Part shown: positions 9,301 through 18,161 of the stretch, in pieces
Layout: every line of letters begins with the position of its first letter
Numbering within the stretch: the stretch's first letter is position 1
Assembly (NCBI RefSeq): GCF_028595305.1
Contig: NZ_JAQQXS010000001.1
Coordinates: 364,191-428,190, forward strand
DNA length: 64,000 bases
Source: Roseateles koreensis
GTDB lineage: Bacteria; Pseudomonadota; Gammaproteobacteria; Burkholderiales; Burkholderiaceae_C
Reading direction: 5' to 3'
Program-made: the position numbers and the translations under genes
The notes under the pieces: model-generated
Databases searched by the model: none
What the model was told of the DNA's origin: nothing
The model's input: only the letters and a program-made list of their open reading frames with translations

Positions 9301-10050
9301 TCAAAAAAGGCTGCGAACGCGTTCCAGGTCGGCGGGGGTGTCCACACCGGGGCCGGGGCGCTCAGGGCTGATGTGAACGGCAATGCGCTCACCGTGCCAG
9401 AGTACGCGAAGCTGCTCCAGTGATTCAATCTGCTCCAGCGGGCTGACTTCCAGTTGCGGGAAGCGCCGCAAAAATCCGGCGTGGTAGGCGTACAAGCCCA
9501 CATGCCGCAGCGCCGATCCGGCTTGCGGCTGGCCTTGGCCGTCACGCCACCACGGGATCGGGGCGCGCGAAAAATACAGGGCAATGCCGTTTTTGTCGGT
9601 CACCAGTTTGACCACATTCGGATTGGCAAACTCCGCCGCGCCGTGATCGTTGCTGTCCAACTCGTGAGCGACGGTACTCATCACGCAGCCAGGGCTGGCG
9701 CGCAATTTGGCGGCACATTCATTGATCATGGCAGGTGCAATCAAGGGTTCGTCGCCCTGCACATTGACCACCACTTCTTGACCGTCAAGGCCCAGCAACT
9801 CGCAGGCCTCGGCGAGGCGGTCGCTGCCGGATACGTGGTCGGCGCGGGTCAGGATGGCGTTGACGCCGTGTTGTCGGCAGGCGTCAAGAACGGTGGGGGC
9901 GTCTGTTGCGACCACCACTTGGCGCGCTTGCGAGAGCGCCGCCCGCTGCGCCACACGAACGATCATGGGAAGCCCCTTGATGTCGGCCAGCGGCTTGTTG
10001 GGCAGGCGGGTGGACGCTAGCCGAGCCGGCACGATCACGCTGAAACTCAT
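9301..10050 (-). CDS. kdsB: 3-deoxy-manno-octulosonate cytidylyltransferase
   Basis: This 249-aa nucleotidyltransferase activates Kdo as CMP-Kdo with CTP, the step before Kdo transfer to lipid A. The N-terminal signature [14 protein letters not shown] (about residues 8-21), NVQGDEPLI (about 97-105) and the C-terminal [11 protein letters not shown] are all present. It starts 3 bases after the stop of the Trm112-like gene. That places it in an lpxK-Trm112-kdsB operon for LPS core and lipid A synthesis. Confidence 0.97.
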   Translation of the reverse strand: MSFSVIVPARLASTRLPNKPLADIKGLPMIVRVAQRAALSQARQVVVATDAPTVLDACRQHGVNAILTRADHVSGSDRLAEACELLGLDGQEVVVNVQGDEPLIAPAMINECAAKLRASPGCVMSTVAHELDSNDHGAAEFANPNVVKLVTDKNGIALYFSRAPIPWWRDGQGQPQAGSALRHVGLYAYHAGFLRRFPQLEVSPLEQIESLEQLRVLWHGERIAVHISPERPGPGVDTPADLERVRSLF

Positions 10051-10053
10051 GGC

Positions 10054-10257
10054 TCAGCTCTTGCTGTCTTCGGTTTCAGGGTCGTAGCTGCGAGCTTCGA
10101 CTGCGAGCATGACCGGAATACCATCCCGCACAGGGAAGGCAAGGCGGTCAGCCCGGCACAGCAATTCCCGGCTCTGAGGGCCCTGGTGACCGCGCAGGTC
10201 GTGTAGCGGGCCTTTGCACAGGGGGCAGACCAAAATTTCAATCAGGCGGGTATCCAT
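10054..10257 (-). CDS. Trm112-like / UPF0434 (YcaR-type) small protein
   Basis: A 67-aa protein beginning [18 protein letters not shown], with the CPLC pair that opens the Trm112-like fold; the second half has [19 protein letters not shown]. This small family is found almost always between lpxK and kdsB, as here. Its role in bacteria is not firmly established (the eukaryotic relatives activate methyltransferases). It is closely spaced with both neighbours. Confidence 0.93.
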   Translation of the reverse strand: MDTRLIEILVCPLCKGPLHDLRGHQGPQSRELLCRADRLAFPVRDGIPVMLAVEARSYDPETEDSKS

Positions 10258-10280
10258 CGCGGGTCCAGTGTCTTGTCAAA

Positions 10281-11384
10281 TCAAACGGCGATCAGGCCGA
10301 GGCTGCACAGCTGCGCTCGCACTGCCAGATCAAAAGCGGGTTCGGGGCAGAAGTCTAGCGTGATCACCCAGACTTGGGTGTGGGGACGCTCCTGCGCACA
10401 ACGCCGCGGGTCGAGCTTCACGGCGTCTTTTTCTGTCACCAACACATGGGCTGCGTCCATTTGCCAGGGCAATTCGGCAAAGTTGAAATGGTCGGGCAGA
10501 GGCAATGGCGTAAAGGCCAAGCCCAGCGCGCTGAGCATGTCGAAGAAGCGTTGTGGGTGAGCCATACCGGCGGCGGCCCAAACCTGTGGGCCGGGCCGCG
10601 TGGAAGCCGATGCAGCAGCTGCCTGCCGTATGAGCTGCAAGGTGGCTACCTGTGCGGCTTCGCCTTGCCACCAGCCATCCAGGCTGACAGCGCCGCCAAA
10701 GCCTCGCTTTGCGGTGAAACCGGGTAGGGGCGTCGTCGGCAGCGCCGCGTTGTAGAGCACCAGCTCCGTCGGCGCCACGTGCTTGCGAAAGGCTTGCCGC
10801 AGCGGGCCCGACGGGAGTACGCGTCCGTTGCCAATGCCCCGCTCGTCAAATACTACGATCGACAGTGCGCGTGGCATGCGAAGGTGTTGCAAACCGTCGT
10901 CGCTGACCAGCACCTGCAACTCGGGATGCGCTTGCAGCAGTGCGCGGGCCGCGGCCACGCGGTCGCGGCCCACCGCCACCGGGGCACCCGTGCGCAAATG
11001 GATCAGCAAGGGCTCATCGCCCACCTCGCGGACCTGCGAGGACTTGGACAGCACCGTTACCACGTCGCTGTTGCGCCCGTAGCCTCTGGAGACGACGCCC
11101 GCTTTAAGCCCCGCGCTACGCAGCAGGCTGAGCAGCGCCAGTGTGGTGGGGGTCTTGCCGGCCCCGCCAACAATCCAGTTGCCCACCACGATCACGGGGA
11201 CGGGCAGGGCTTCGGTGCGGTAGAGATGGTGGCGGTACAGCTGACCCCTCAGGACTGAAATCAAGCGGTAAATCAGGCTGAGCGGCCACAGTGCGATCGA
11301 CAACCAGGGCCATGACTTGCCTACCCCGTCCCACCACTCTTGCTGCAGCCGTGTGGCAAGGGCTTGCCCCAGGCCTTTCATCAT
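10281..11384 (-). CDS. lpxK: Tetraacyldisaccharide 4'-kinase (lipid A synthesis)
   Basis: About 367 aa. It phosphorylates the 4' position of the lipid A disaccharide at the inner membrane. Visible features are an N-terminal membrane-associated helix (WPWLSIALWPLSLIYRL), the P-loop GNWIVGGAGKTPTT (about residues 66-79), SRGYGR, and VSDDGLQH near 160. The ATG at 11384 overlaps the stop of the upstream exbD as TGATG, indicating translational coupling. A TTG one codon earlier is less likely. Confidence 0.96.
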   Translation of the reverse strand: MMKGLGQALATRLQQEWWDGVGKSWPWLSIALWPLSLIYRLISVLRGQLYRHHLYRTEALPVPVIVVGNWIVGGAGKTPTTLALLSLLRSAGLKAGVVSRGYGRNSDVVTVLSKSSQVREVGDEPLLIHLRTGAPVAVGRDRVAAARALLQAHPELQVLVSDDGLQHLRMPRALSIVVFDERGIGNGRVLPSGPLRQAFRKHVAPTELVLYNAALPTTPLPGFTAKRGFGGAVSLDGWWQGEAAQVATLQLIRQAAAASASTRPGPQVWAAAGMAHPQRFFDMLSALGLAFTPLPLPDHFNFAELPWQMDAAHVLVTEKDAVKLDPRRCAQERPHTQVWVITLDFCPEPAFDLAVRAQLCSLGLIAV

Positions 11385-11800
11385 CAATGGGCGCCGGCCT
11401 GGGCCGCGAAGGTGAGTTTAGAGAGCCCGGCCCGGCGCGCAGCGTCCATCACATTGATGACGGATTGATGTGCGGACGTTGCATCGGCTGACACGATGAT
11501 CACGGTGTCGGCGTTACCTTCAGCAGCTTGCGCTAAGGCCGCGCTCAGGAGCTCAACCGTGCGCCCATCCACCGCTTGCGCGTTGACCATGTAGCGGCCA
11601 TCGGCAGAGACCGCCACGATGATTTCTTTGGGGCGCTCTTTCAGTTTCTCGGCATCGGCCACGGGCAAACTCACCTGCAGTTCGGTGAATTTTGAGTAGG
11701 TCGTGGAGAGCATCAAAAAGATCAACACCACCAACAAGACGTCGATGAAAGGGATCAGATTGATTTCCGGCTCTTCGCGGTGACGCTGCCTGAATTTCAT
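11384..11800 (-). CDS. exbD: ExbD/TolR-family protein of the lpxK operon
   Basis: This 138-aa protein has the membrane helix and conserved aspartate of ExbD (EINLIPFIDVLLVVLIFLM), then a periplasmic domain. It lies 17 bp after an exbB homologue and overlaps lpxK. It belongs to the ExbBD pair often found in this lipid A operon in betaproteobacteria. Sequence alone does not separate a TonB-linked role from an envelope-maintenance role. It is clearly different from the two exbD copies at 5 kb. Confidence 0.92.
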   Translation of the reverse strand: MKFRQRHREEPEINLIPFIDVLLVVLIFLMLSTTYSKFTELQVSLPVADAEKLKERPKEIIVAVSADGRYMVNAQAVDGRTVELLSAALAQAAEGNADTVIIVSADATSAHQSVINVMDAARRAGLSKLTFAAQAGAH

Positions 11801-11817
11801 GACAAAGACGCGTCCAT

Positions 11818-12435
11818 TCAGGCCAAAAAGCGTTTGAGATGGCTCAGCAATCGGTCGCTGGACTGTTCCATCTCCATCACCAAGTCTTCGACGCGACCGC
11901 GGAAGTATCGGTAGAACATCAAGCTCGGGATTGCAACCATGAGGCCAAACGCGGTGTTGTACAGCGCCACGGAAATACCGTGCGCCAGCATGGCGGGGTT
12001 GCCACCGCCCGGGCTTTGGCTGCCAAAAATATCAATCATGCCCACCACGGTACCCAGCAGGCCGAGCAGGGGGGCGGCCGTTGCGATTGTGCCCAGGGCG
12101 TTGAGGTAACGCTCCATTCGGTGGATGGCGCGTCGCCCGGCAATTTCAAACACTTGGCGCAGTTTGTCGTCGTTCAGATCAGGCTCGTTGGCCACGGCAC
12201 GCAAGCCCGCAGCCAGGACTTCCCCGAGGGCCGAGTTTTCGGCCAGACGTTGAATCACCTCCGGTGCAGGCAAGGATTGTTGGCTGATGCTGAGCACTTC
12301 ATCCAGCAGCTTGGGGGGGGCGATGCGGCTGGCGCGCAAGGTCGACAGCCGTTCAATGATCAAGGTGAGGGCCAGGATCGAGCAGATCAGCAGGGGCCAG
12401 ATCGGCCAGCCTGCGGCTTGTATGATTGAAAACAA
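11818..12435 (-). CDS. exbB: ExbB/TolQ/MotA-family proton-channel protein
   Basis: The best start is the TTG at 12435, preceded by AGGGG at six bases. It gives 205 aa beginning FSIIQAAGWPIWPLL, the usual N-terminus of these short ExbB proteins. An upstream in-frame ATG at 12492 would add 19 residues of non-family sequence. Three membrane helices and the motif LLGLLGTVVGMIDIF are visible. It forms a channel with the following ExbD. It is first in the exbB-exbD-lpxK-Trm112-kdsB-adk series. Confidence 0.9.
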   Translation of the reverse strand: MFSIIQAAGWPIWPLLICSILALTLIIERLSTLRASRIAPPKLLDEVLSISQQSLPAPEVIQRLAENSALGEVLAAGLRAVANEPDLNDDKLRQVFEIAGRRAIHRMERYLNALGTIATAAPLLGLLGTVVGMIDIFGSQSPGGGNPAMLAHGISVALYNTAFGLMVAIPSLMFYRYFRGRVEDLVMEMEQSSDRLLSHLKRFLA

Positions 12436-12889
12436 AGACAACCCCTGTCGAAAAATCCACCCGCAAAGACACCATGCCGTCGCAGGCGCCACACGCGGGA
12501 AGCAAATGATTGCGGGCGATTATGGCCTGAAGCGGCGGTCTTTCCGCCGAGGTCAAATCATGAGTTTCCCTGTCGAACTTTTTGTGGCGCTGGGGGCTTG
12601 ATGTCGCGCATTGTTGGGCCGTCAAACAATCCACCGTTGCTGTGGATAACTTTGTGGGCAAGTGGCATGAATGGGGCGCACGCGCTTGAAAAATCAAGGC
12701 TTTCAATAAATTGCTTAAATCTTGGGCAGGAAAAAATAACTTGAAAAACAAACATTTATGGGCATGTGAATTTTCAATGACAGTCTCGCCAACGACCATG
12801 GGCTGCTGTGCCAATCGCTGTGCACTTGTTTCTGCCTGTGTTTGTGACGTACGGGGCACGGCGCAAGGCGGTTGGCTGTGGATTGCGCC
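12436..12889. other. Divergent intergenic region between exbB and xseA
   Basis: About 450 bp without a credible gene. The part at 12680-12785 is much more A/T-rich than its surroundings, including a small CTTGA/TCAAG inverted repeat near 12687-12700. It presumably holds the divergent promoters. No clear -35/-10 pair could be assigned. Confidence 0.45.
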
Positions 12890-14194
12890 ATGAGCGAGCC
12901 TTGGCAAGGGGCCTCGCTGCGGCGAGTTTGGGGTGTGGCGGCCTTGTTGACGGCGGTCACCGACAGCCTCAACGCGCGCTTTGCGGTTTGCACGGTGAGC
13001 GGCGAAATCTCAGGATTCACCCGCGCTGCCAGCGGCCATTGTTATTTCAGCCTTAAAGATGCCGATGGGCAAACGGCGATGCTGCGCTGCGCCATGTTTC
13101 GGCGCGCAGCCGGTTTACTGGATTTCAGTCCCGGTGAAGGTGCTTTGGTGGAGGTTCGTGGACGCTTGGCGCTCTATGAGCCGCGAGGTGAGTTGCAATT
13201 CGTGGTAGAGGGCATGCGGCGCGCTGGCGCGGGCGCCTTGTATGAACAATTTCTGAGGCTTAAGGCCAAGCTGGATGCACAGGGGCTGTTTGACCCCTTG
13301 CGCAAACGTGCCTTGCCGGTGTTCCCTCGTCGGCTGGGGGTCGTCACCTCCACCGCGGGCGCGGCCCTGCATGATGTGCTGACGGCGCTGGCCCGGCGGG
13401 CGCCCCATGTCGAAGTCATTGTTTATCCCAGCGTGGTGCAAGGCGAACAAGCACCTGCAGCACTGGTTCAGGCCTTGGCGACGGCCAATGCGCGTGTTGC
13501 CGAGGATCAGATTGAAGTGTTACTGCTGGTGCGTGGCGGCGGTTCACTGGAAGATCTGTGGGCCTTCAACGATGAGCGTGTTGTGCGTGCGGTCGCAAAC
13601 TCCGCGCTACCGGTCATTTGCGGTGTGGGGCATGAAACTGATGTGACGCTGGCGGATCTAGCGGCCGATTTGAGGGCGCCTACCCCGACCGCTGCGGCGG
13701 AATTGGCCGCTCCATCGCGCCAGACCCTGCTCGATGCGCTCAATGTGATGCAGGCGAATTTGAGTCGGCGGGTGGGGCAGGGCCTGGACAATATGAATCA
13801 ACGCCTGGACCGGGCCGGGCTGCGCTTGTCCCGGCCGAGCGCCTTGATCACACGGCAGCGGCGATCGCTCGACCTCTTGGCCCAGCGATGGGGGCAGGTG
13901 GTGCCTCGGGTGCTGGCACTGCGCCGGCAAGGCTTGGATGCATGGATGCAGCGGCACGAGCGGGCGGCGCCTGCCGCCTTGCGTGCCCAAGACCAGCGCC
14001 TGCAGTCCTTGCAGGCGCGGTTGGCGGCACTGGACCCCAAACAAGTGCTGGCGCGTGGCTATGCCTGGTTGGACGATGGGCAGGGGCGTGCCTTGACGTC
14101 AGTCACTCAACTGAAGGTCGGCCAACAGGTGCATGCTGTTTTGGCAGATGGTGCGGTGGATCTGGAGGTTATCGGCACGCACGCAGGGGCTTAA
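12890..14194 (+). CDS. xseA: Exodeoxyribonuclease VII large subunit
   Basis: About 434 aa. It is the catalytic subunit of ExoVII, which degrades single-stranded DNA. An N-terminal OB-fold (residues about 15-110, with SGFTRAASGHCYFSLKD) is followed by the XseA catalytic core (RLGVVTSTAGAALHDVLTAL, LVRGGGSLEDLWAFNDE, GVGHETDVTLADLAAD) and a long coiled region. ATG 12890 is chosen. TTG 12872 and GTG 12878 in the same frame are alternatives, and no strong ribosome-binding site decides. No xseB is visible nearby. Confidence 0.95.
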   Translation: MSEPWQGASLRRVWGVAALLTAVTDSLNARFAVCTVSGEISGFTRAASGHCYFSLKDADGQTAMLRCAMFRRAAGLLDFSPGEGALVEVRGRLALYEPRGELQFVVEGMRRAGAGALYEQFLRLKAKLDAQGLFDPLRKRALPVFPRRLGVVTSTAGAALHDVLTALARRAPHVEVIVYPSVVQGEQAPAALVQALATANARVAEDQIEVLLLVRGGGSLEDLWAFNDERVVRAVANSALPVICGVGHETDVTLADLAADLRAPTPTAAAELAAPSRQTLLDALNVMQANLSRRVGQGLDNMNQRLDRAGLRLSRPSALITRQRRSLDLLAQRWGQVVPRVLALRRQGLDAWMQRHERAAPAALRAQDQRLQSLQARLAALDPKQVLARGYAWLDDGQGRALTSVTQLKVGQQVHAVLADGAVDLEVIGTHAGA

Positions 14195-14298
14195 CCATGC
14201 GATTCGAGACGGTAGCAGGGAAGCTGCCTACAATCCAGCGCGACCGCTTGCCAGACCGGCTTGTCCGAAATTTTTTGCAACGAACGAGGAGTTGAAAC

Positions 14299-14880
14299 AT
14301 GGAACATCTTTTGCCCGCCTTGCCCTATGCCAAGGACGCCCTGGCCCCGCATTACAGCGTCGAGACGCTGGAGTTTCACCACGGCAAGCACCACAACGCC
14401 TACGTGGTCAATCTGAACAATCTGCAAAAAGGCACTGAGTTTGAAGCGATGACGCTCGAAGAGATCGTCAAGAAGTCGACCGGTCCGATCTACAACAATG
14501 CCGCCCAGATCTGGAATCACACCTTCTTCTGGAATTGCATGAAGCCCAATGGCGGTGGTGCTCCAACAGGTGCTCTGGCCGACGCCATCAATGCCAAGTT
14601 CGGCAGTTTCGATGCTTTCAAGGAAGCTTTCACCAAGAGTGCGGTCGGCAACTTTGGTTCCGGCTGGACTTGGCTGGTGAAAAAGGCTGATGGCACGGTG
14701 GAAATCGTCAATACTGGCGCCGCAGGCACGCCACTGACCACGGCAGACAAGGCTCTGCTGACCATCGACGTGTGGGAGCATGCCTACTACATCGATTACC
14801 GCAACCTGCGCCCCAAGTTCGTAGAGACCTTCCTCAATAACCTTGCCAACTGGGATTTTGCTCAGGCGAACTTCGCTTGA
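14299..14880 (+). CDS. sodB: Iron/manganese superoxide dismutase
   Basis: A 193-aa Fe/Mn-family SOD converting superoxide to peroxide and oxygen in the cytoplasm. Metal ligands are visible: His27 in FHHGKHH, His in WNHTFFWNC (about residue 74), and Asp/His in [11 protein letters not shown] (about 155-165). Features such as [13 protein letters not shown] are typical of the iron-type SodB. GAGGAG lies before the ATG. A possible -10 TACAAT is at 14229-14234 with only a weak -35. A bidirectional terminator follows. Confidence 0.97.
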   Translation: MEHLLPALPYAKDALAPHYSVETLEFHHGKHHNAYVVNLNNLQKGTEFEAMTLEEIVKKSTGPIYNNAAQIWNHTFFWNCMKPNGGGAPTGALADAINAKFGSFDAFKEAFTKSAVGNFGSGWTWLVKKADGTVEIVNTGAAGTPLTTADKALLTIDVWEHAYYIDYRNLRPKFVETFLNNLANWDFAQANFA

Positions 14881-14926
14881 AGCTTTTCAGGAGCGCTGAC
14901 GTCAGCCATTGACCTTGCGTTGCAAC

Positions 14927-14958
14927 AAGAAAAAACCGGCCTCGGCCGGTTTTTTCTT
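14927..14958. terminator. Bidirectional terminator between sodB and the DUF192 gene
   Basis: AAGAAAAAACCGGC pairs perfectly with GCCGGTTTTTTCTT around a 4-nt loop, with T-runs on both strands. It fits the convergent gene arrangement. Confidence 0.95.
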
Positions 14959-14982
14959 TGTATGGAGACTGCAACGACGGCG

Positions 14983-15438
14983 TCATTTGGGCCAGGGTCC
15001 GCCGCTCATCTTGAAGCCGGGTTTGATGCCGCGCTTGGCAAACCAGCCTTGGTTCATTTCCAGCGCATAACGCACCGGCTTGCCGGAGCAATGGGATACC
15101 TCCGACATGGCTTGCATGTCGGCCACATTGACCACCGTGCCGTCGTCGGCCACAAAGGCGATGGACAGCGGGATCAAGGTATTTTTCATCCAGAAGCACT
15201 GGGGGTTGGCTTCTTCGAAGACAAACAGCATGCCAGCGCCCACGGGCATGCTGCGCCGGTTCATCAAACCGATCTGCCGTTCTTCAAAACTGCTGGCGAC
15301 TTCGGCCTGGATTAAATGCATGCCGGCGGTGAGTTGCACTGACCGCAAGTGCTGGGGCTGGTCCTGAGCCAATGTGGGTAGTGTGCTCCACAGGCCACAA
15401 CTGGCCAGACACAGGACGCGGAAAAACTTATTTTGCAT
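14983..15438 (-). CDS. Exported DUF192 protein
   Basis: With the ATG at 15438 the protein has 151 aa and starts with a signal peptide (MQNKFFRVLCLASCGLW, cleavage likely near LAQD). The DUF192 domain follows, with ERQIGLMNRRSM, GAGMLFVFEE, CFWMKNTLIPLSIAFV and YALEMNQGW. The family is common in bacteria and archaea but has no assigned biochemical role. Starts further upstream (15459, 15480) would precede the signal peptide with charged residues and are less likely. Confidence 0.88.
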   Translation of the reverse strand: MQNKFFRVLCLASCGLWSTLPTLAQDQPQHLRSVQLTAGMHLIQAEVASSFEERQIGLMNRRSMPVGAGMLFVFEEANPQCFWMKNTLIPLSIAFVADDGTVVNVADMQAMSEVSHCSGKPVRYALEMNQGWFAKRGIKPGFKMSGGPWPK

Positions 15439-15530
15439 GGCTGTCTTGATATATATCATGGGGGCTGACTCGGGGCTCACCTAGATTATGCTGCCTGAGG
15501 CCACTGTGGCGGTGCTGCGTGCCTGCTGCG

Positions 15531-15559
15531 TTAGGCCGGTTTAAGTCTTGGGCTATACA
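15531..15559 (+). promoter_or_regulatory. Possible promoter of ccoI
   Basis: TTAGGC (15531-15536) and TATACA (15554-15559) are 17 bp apart, 39 bases before the ccoI start. The -10 is good and the -35 is weak. No FNR box overlaps it. Confidence 0.4.
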
Positions 15560-15597
15560 CCCTGCATGATGACGATCTTTTTACCCTGCCAGCTTCC

Positions 15598-17904
15598 ATG
15601 ACTGCGATGGCTACAACGGATGACCCGCTGCTGTTGAGTCCCTTCACGCGTTGGCTGGGGCCACAGGGTGAGGCGCAGTTGGAGCCTACTGCGGCGTCGG
15701 TGGCGGAATCCCAGTTTCAACTCTCCGGCCTGCATTGCGCGGCATGCGCAGGCATCATCGAGCGAGCCTTGTTGGCCTCGCCTGGGGTGCAGGGCGCCAC
15801 GGTCAATGCCGCCAGTGCGCGCTTGAAACTGCGCTGGGCGCCGCAGCAAACGAGCTTGGCTGCCATTCTGGCCTGCGTTGAACGTGCTGGTTATGGGGCG
15901 GCACCCGATGCAGCCGCGCCCGCCCGGGTCTTGCGTGAGAAGGAGCAACGCCAGGCCTTGTGGCGCTTGTTTGTGGCGGCCTTCTTGATGATGCAGGTCA
16001 TGATGATGGCGGCCCCAGCCTATTTCGCGGCACCTGGCGACTTGAGTCCTGACCTGGCCCGTTTGCTCCAATGGGCCTGCTGGGTGTTGACGCTGCCGGT
16101 TCTGCTTTTTTCGGCGGGGCCGTTCTTCTCGGGGGCCTGGCAGCAATTGCGGCAGCGCCGTATGGGGATGGATGTCCCTGTGGTGCTGGGGCTGGCCGTT
16201 ACGTTTGTGGCCAGCAGCGGGGCCTTGTTCGAGCCGCATGGGCGCTTTGGGGCGGAGGTCTATTTCGACTCGCTCACCATGTTTGTGACCTTCTTGCTGG
16301 CAGGGCGCTATCTTGAGTTGCGGGCACGCCATCGTGCAGCGGCGGAGTTGGAAAGGGCGGCCTCGGCCTTGCCTGATACCGTGGAGCGCCTGGCGGCGGA
16401 CGGCAGCAGCGCTCAGGTGGCGCCTGTCCGGTTGCGTGTGGGTGACCGCGTGCGTGTCTGTGCGGGTCAGGCCTTTCCGGCCGATGGCGTGGTGGAAAGT
16501 GGTAGCAGCACCGCCAATGAAGCTTTGCTGAGCGGCGAGTCGGAGCCGGTTCGCAAGTCGGAGGGTGATGAAGTCGTTGCGGCCAGTTTGAATCTGCATG
16601 CACCCTTGGTGATTCGGGTCTTGCGCGTGGGCGCGGACACCCGTTTTGACGCCATCGTGCGTTTGATGCGGGAGGCCATGTCTCAGCGGCCGGCGGCCAC
16701 CTTGCTGGCCGATCGGTTTGCCAGTTATTTCTTGTGGGTGGTCTTGCTATTGGCCGCCTTGGGTGCGGCCGTGTGGAGCTTTTTCGATCCCAACCGGGCG
16801 GTTTGGGTGGCGGTGTCCGTGCTAATCGTGACCTGTCCCTGCGCGTTGTCGCTGGCGACACCAGCCAGTTGGTTGGCTGCCACTGGGGCGCTGGCCCGCA
16901 GAGGGGTGTTGCTGGTACGCTTGGACGTATTGGATACTTTGTGCCGCATCGACACCGTGGTGCTGGACAAGACTGGAACCCTGACTGAAGACCGCATGGC
17001 GCTCTTGCGGCATTGGGTGACGTCCATTGACGGGGCCGAACCCGCAGTCGTGCCTGTAGCCGACGAGGTTGAGTCCGCAGACCGCATGTTGGCCGCCGCG
17101 CGCAGTTTGGCGCGATATTCTCAGCATCCATTTTCCCGCGCCCTGGTGCAGGGCAGCGTCGCTGCAGACTTTGCGGACGAGGCTTGGTCTGAGGTTCAAG
17201 AACTGCCCGGCTTGGGCCTTCAGGCGCGTGATGCACAGGGCCGATGGGTGCGCTTGGGCCGGCCCGATTGGGTGGCAGACGGTGCGGCCGTGCAGGACAG
17301 CGGTGCGCAACTCAGTTTTGGGGGTTCAGCGGGGTTCTTGCATTTGTGTTTCGGCGAAGTGCTCCGAGCCGATGCGCAGGAGACCTTGAAGCGTTTGCAT
17401 GCACAGGGTTTGACGACGGTCTTGTTGTCGGGTGACGGTGGCGACCGGGTGGGTCATCTCGCGAGGCAGGCCGGTGTGCATTCATTTCAGGGTGACGCGC
17501 GGCCTGACGATAAAAAGGTGGCGGTCGCGAAACTGCAGGCCCAGGGGCACTGCGTGTTGATGGTGGGTGACGGCATCAACGACGCGCCCGTTCTGGCCTT
17601 GGCTGATGCCAGCTTCGTGATGGGGCAGGGCGCCATGCTGGCGCGAGCTGCGGCGGATGCCTTGTTGTTGTCCGGGCGCCTGGGGGACTTGGCGGTGGCG
17701 CGCGATCTTGCCTTGCGGACCCGCCGTGTCATCCGTCAAAACCTGGCCTGGTCGGCCGTCTATAACCTGGCGTGTATCCCCTTGGCCTTGATGGGCTATT
17801 TGCCGCCCTGGGCCGCCGGCTTGGGGATGGCCACCAGTTCTTTGTTCGTTGTTTTGAATGCTCAGCGCCTGGCGAAGCCGACGATGGCTGCGAAGGTGGG
17901 TTGA
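15598..17904 (+). CDS. ccoI: Copper-exporting P1B-type ATPase of the cbb3 oxidase cluster (CcoI/FixI)
   Basis: This 768-aa P-type ATPase supplies copper for assembly of cbb3 oxidase. In order it has one heavy-metal-associated domain (residues about 40-105) with HCAACA; membrane helices; the actuator loop with SGES near 310; the membrane copper motif CPC near 412; the phosphorylation motif DKTGTLT near 457; and GDGINDAP near 657. Two further C-terminal helices close the protein. It is followed after two bases by ccoS and then by ccoNOQP, so it belongs to oxidase biogenesis and not general copper resistance. Start ATG 15598, with ATG 15607 possible. Confidence 0.95.
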   Translation: MTAMATTDDPLLLSPFTRWLGPQGEAQLEPTAASVAESQFQLSGLHCAACAGIIERALLASPGVQGATVNAASARLKLRWAPQQTSLAAILACVERAGYGAAPDAAAPARVLREKEQRQALWRLFVAAFLMMQVMMMAAPAYFAAPGDLSPDLARLLQWACWVLTLPVLLFSAGPFFSGAWQQLRQRRMGMDVPVVLGLAVTFVASSGALFEPHGRFGAEVYFDSLTMFVTFLLAGRYLELRARHRAAAELERAASALPDTVERLAADGSSAQVAPVRLRVGDRVRVCAGQAFPADGVVESGSSTANEALLSGESEPVRKSEGDEVVAASLNLHAPLVIRVLRVGADTRFDAIVRLMREAMSQRPAATLLADRFASYFLWVVLLLAALGAAVWSFFDPNRAVWVAVSVLIVTCPCALSLATPASWLAATGALARRGVLLVRLDVLDTLCRIDTVVLDKTGTLTEDRMALLRHWVTSIDGAEPAVVPVADEVESADRMLAAARSLARYSQHPFSRALVQGSVAADFADEAWSEVQELPGLGLQARDAQGRWVRLGRPDWVADGAAVQDSGAQLSFGGSAGFLHLCFGEVLRADAQETLKRLHAQGLTTVLLSGDGGDRVGHLARQAGVHSFQGDARPDDKKVAVAKLQAQGHCVLMVGDGINDAPVLALADASFVMGQGAMLARAAADALLLSGRLGDLAVARDLALRTRRVIRQNLAWSAVYNLACIPLALMGYLPPWAAGLGMATSSLFVVLNAQRLAKPTMAAKVG

Positions 17905-17906
17905 GT

Positions 17907-18107
17907 ATGGATATTTTGTATTTGCTGATTCCTCTGTCGGTTCTCTTGGTGCTGATGATCGTAGGTGTATTCGGTTGGGCAATAAACAACGGCCAACTGG
18001 ACGATTTGGAGCGCGAAGGGGGGCGAATCTTTGAAGATGCGGATGGGGTTGATGAAAATCAAGTGTCAAAACCTGACCCAGTTCAAGAATCCCGACCGTC
18101 ACGTTAG
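17907..18107 (+). CDS. ccoS: cbb3 oxidase assembly protein CcoS
   Basis: A 66-aa single-helix protein (residues about 4-27) with the CcoS signature FGWAINNGQLDDLEREG. It is needed for cofactor insertion into cbb3 oxidase. It starts two bases after the ccoI stop, so it is co-transcribed with ccoI. Its 3' half contains a perfect FNR box that belongs to the downstream ccoN promoter. Confidence 0.95.
   Translation: MDILYLLIPLSVLLVLMIVGVFGWAINNGQLDDLEREGGRIFEDADGVDENQVSKPDPVQESRPSR
18049..18062 (+). promoter_or_regulatory. FNR box of the ccoN promoter, inside ccoS
   Basis: TTGATGAAAATCAA matches the FNR consensus TTGAT-N4-ATCAA at every defined position. A class II FNR promoter has the box centred 41.5 bp upstream of the start site. 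That places the -10 at 18085-18090, where AAGAAT is found, and transcription at about 18097, about 65 bases before ccoN. The match and spacing are seen; FNR binding is inferred. Confidence 0.82.
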
Positions 18108-18161
18108 CTAGTCAGTCATTAGAAGTTCAATAAGTTAGTCAAGCTGCAAGGAGCCAAACAT

